In this document: positions 46,233 to 46,316 of the stretch, piece by piece
How positions within the stretch are numbered: position 1 is the first letter of the stretch
How the letters are laid out: every line of letters begins with the position of its first letter
Source: a virus
Direction: 5' to 3' (one strand)
IMG/VR virus record: IMGVR_UViG_3300020578_000140
Location: 1-46,316 of that record
Length of the DNA stretch: 46,316 bases
The notes under the pieces: model-generated
Database searches by the model: none
Told to the model about the DNA's origin: nothing
The model's input: the letters and a program-made list of their open reading frames with translations, nothing else
Position numbers and translations under genes: made by a program

Positions 46233-46316
46233 ATAGCGACATTTGGCTAATGAGCCTAGCAAATAAATGTGATACAACTCACAGTGAGCCTAGCGAATAA
46301 GTAGCCAAAATGTCAG
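46233..46316 (+). promoter_or_regulatory. Leader RNA element: paired TGAGCCTAGC motifs, + strand
   Basis: TGAGCCTAGCAAATAA (46251-46266) and TGAGCCTAGCGAATAA (46285-46300) flank a GTGA/TCAC hairpin. GACATTTGGCTA and TAGCCAAAATGTC close a long stem around them. Cut by the window end. Confidence 0.5.

Noticed and set aside
1-46316. Phage structural, terminase, polymerase or integrase genes
   Set aside because: I looked for Walker-type terminase, portal, capsid, tail and recombinase motifs among all plausible frames and found none.

Overview
The window looks like an accessory stretch of an AT-rich tailed-phage genome, or a very similar mobile element, that infects an Actinomycetota host. The host call rests on a WhiB-like iron-sulfur protein (13376-13660), a DUF7455-type zinc protein (10128-10361) and a right-hand block of tiny genes of the kind common in actinophages: Gp88-like, DUF932, Api92-like, 'MGLDMYL' and 'MGARCNF' proteins. 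I see no terminase, portal, capsid, tail, polymerase or integrase gene, so this is neither the structural nor the core replication module. Host and phage assignment are inference.

Left block (1-21.2 kb) is on the + strand and tightly packed, with many ATGA or TAATG overlaps. It starts with an HslV-like peptidase and an HEXXH metalloprotease. Next comes a decoration-type cluster: a glycosyltransferase-like protein, two 2-oxoglutarate/Fe(II) oxygenases, an SGNH-hydrolase-like protein, a NodU/TobZ-type carbamoyltransferase and an RsmI-like methylase. After small zinc, nuclease and WhiB genes there is a sugar cassette: two GT61 glycosyltransferases, a sugar-nucleotidyltransferase, a cupin, a RuBisCO-like protein and a GDPD-like protein. 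A flavin-dependent halogenase and small membrane proteins (XapX, holin-like) end the block at a bidirectional terminator.

The middle block (21.2-35.2 kb) switches strand repeatedly. It holds sulfotransferases, five more 2OG oxygenases, two more RsmI-like methylases, three more SGNH-like proteins, a class I methyltransferase, Hsp20, an AdoMet decarboxylase and a CDGSH protein. Several genes have a -10 box 5-8 bp before the ATG, implying leaderless mRNAs. Three divergent pairs have back-to-back -10 boxes only 8-10 bp apart.

The right block (35.2-46.3 kb) is almost entirely - strand: short early-type genes, one tRNA-Asp, and intergenic DNA rich in repeats. There I see (a) a bipartite element, CGTAA about 30 bp from GTCGGGCACTTTT, with copies in one orientation between transcription units; (b) a 3' stem-loop, CTGAGCA...AAACTGCTC, with one compensatory variant; (c) a folded, possibly pseudoknotted RNA near 39.5 kb; (d) paired TGAGCCTAGCAAATAA motifs in the leaders of two divergent transcripts; (e) a promoter class TGTCAG-N10-TANNNT; (f) DnaA boxes and iteron-like repeats.

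Taken together, the left and middle genes suggest enzymes that build, hydroxylate, carbamoylate, sulfate, halogenate or methylate a surface glycan or small molecule. The right end looks like a densely regulated early region. Biochemical roles beyond family level are inference.
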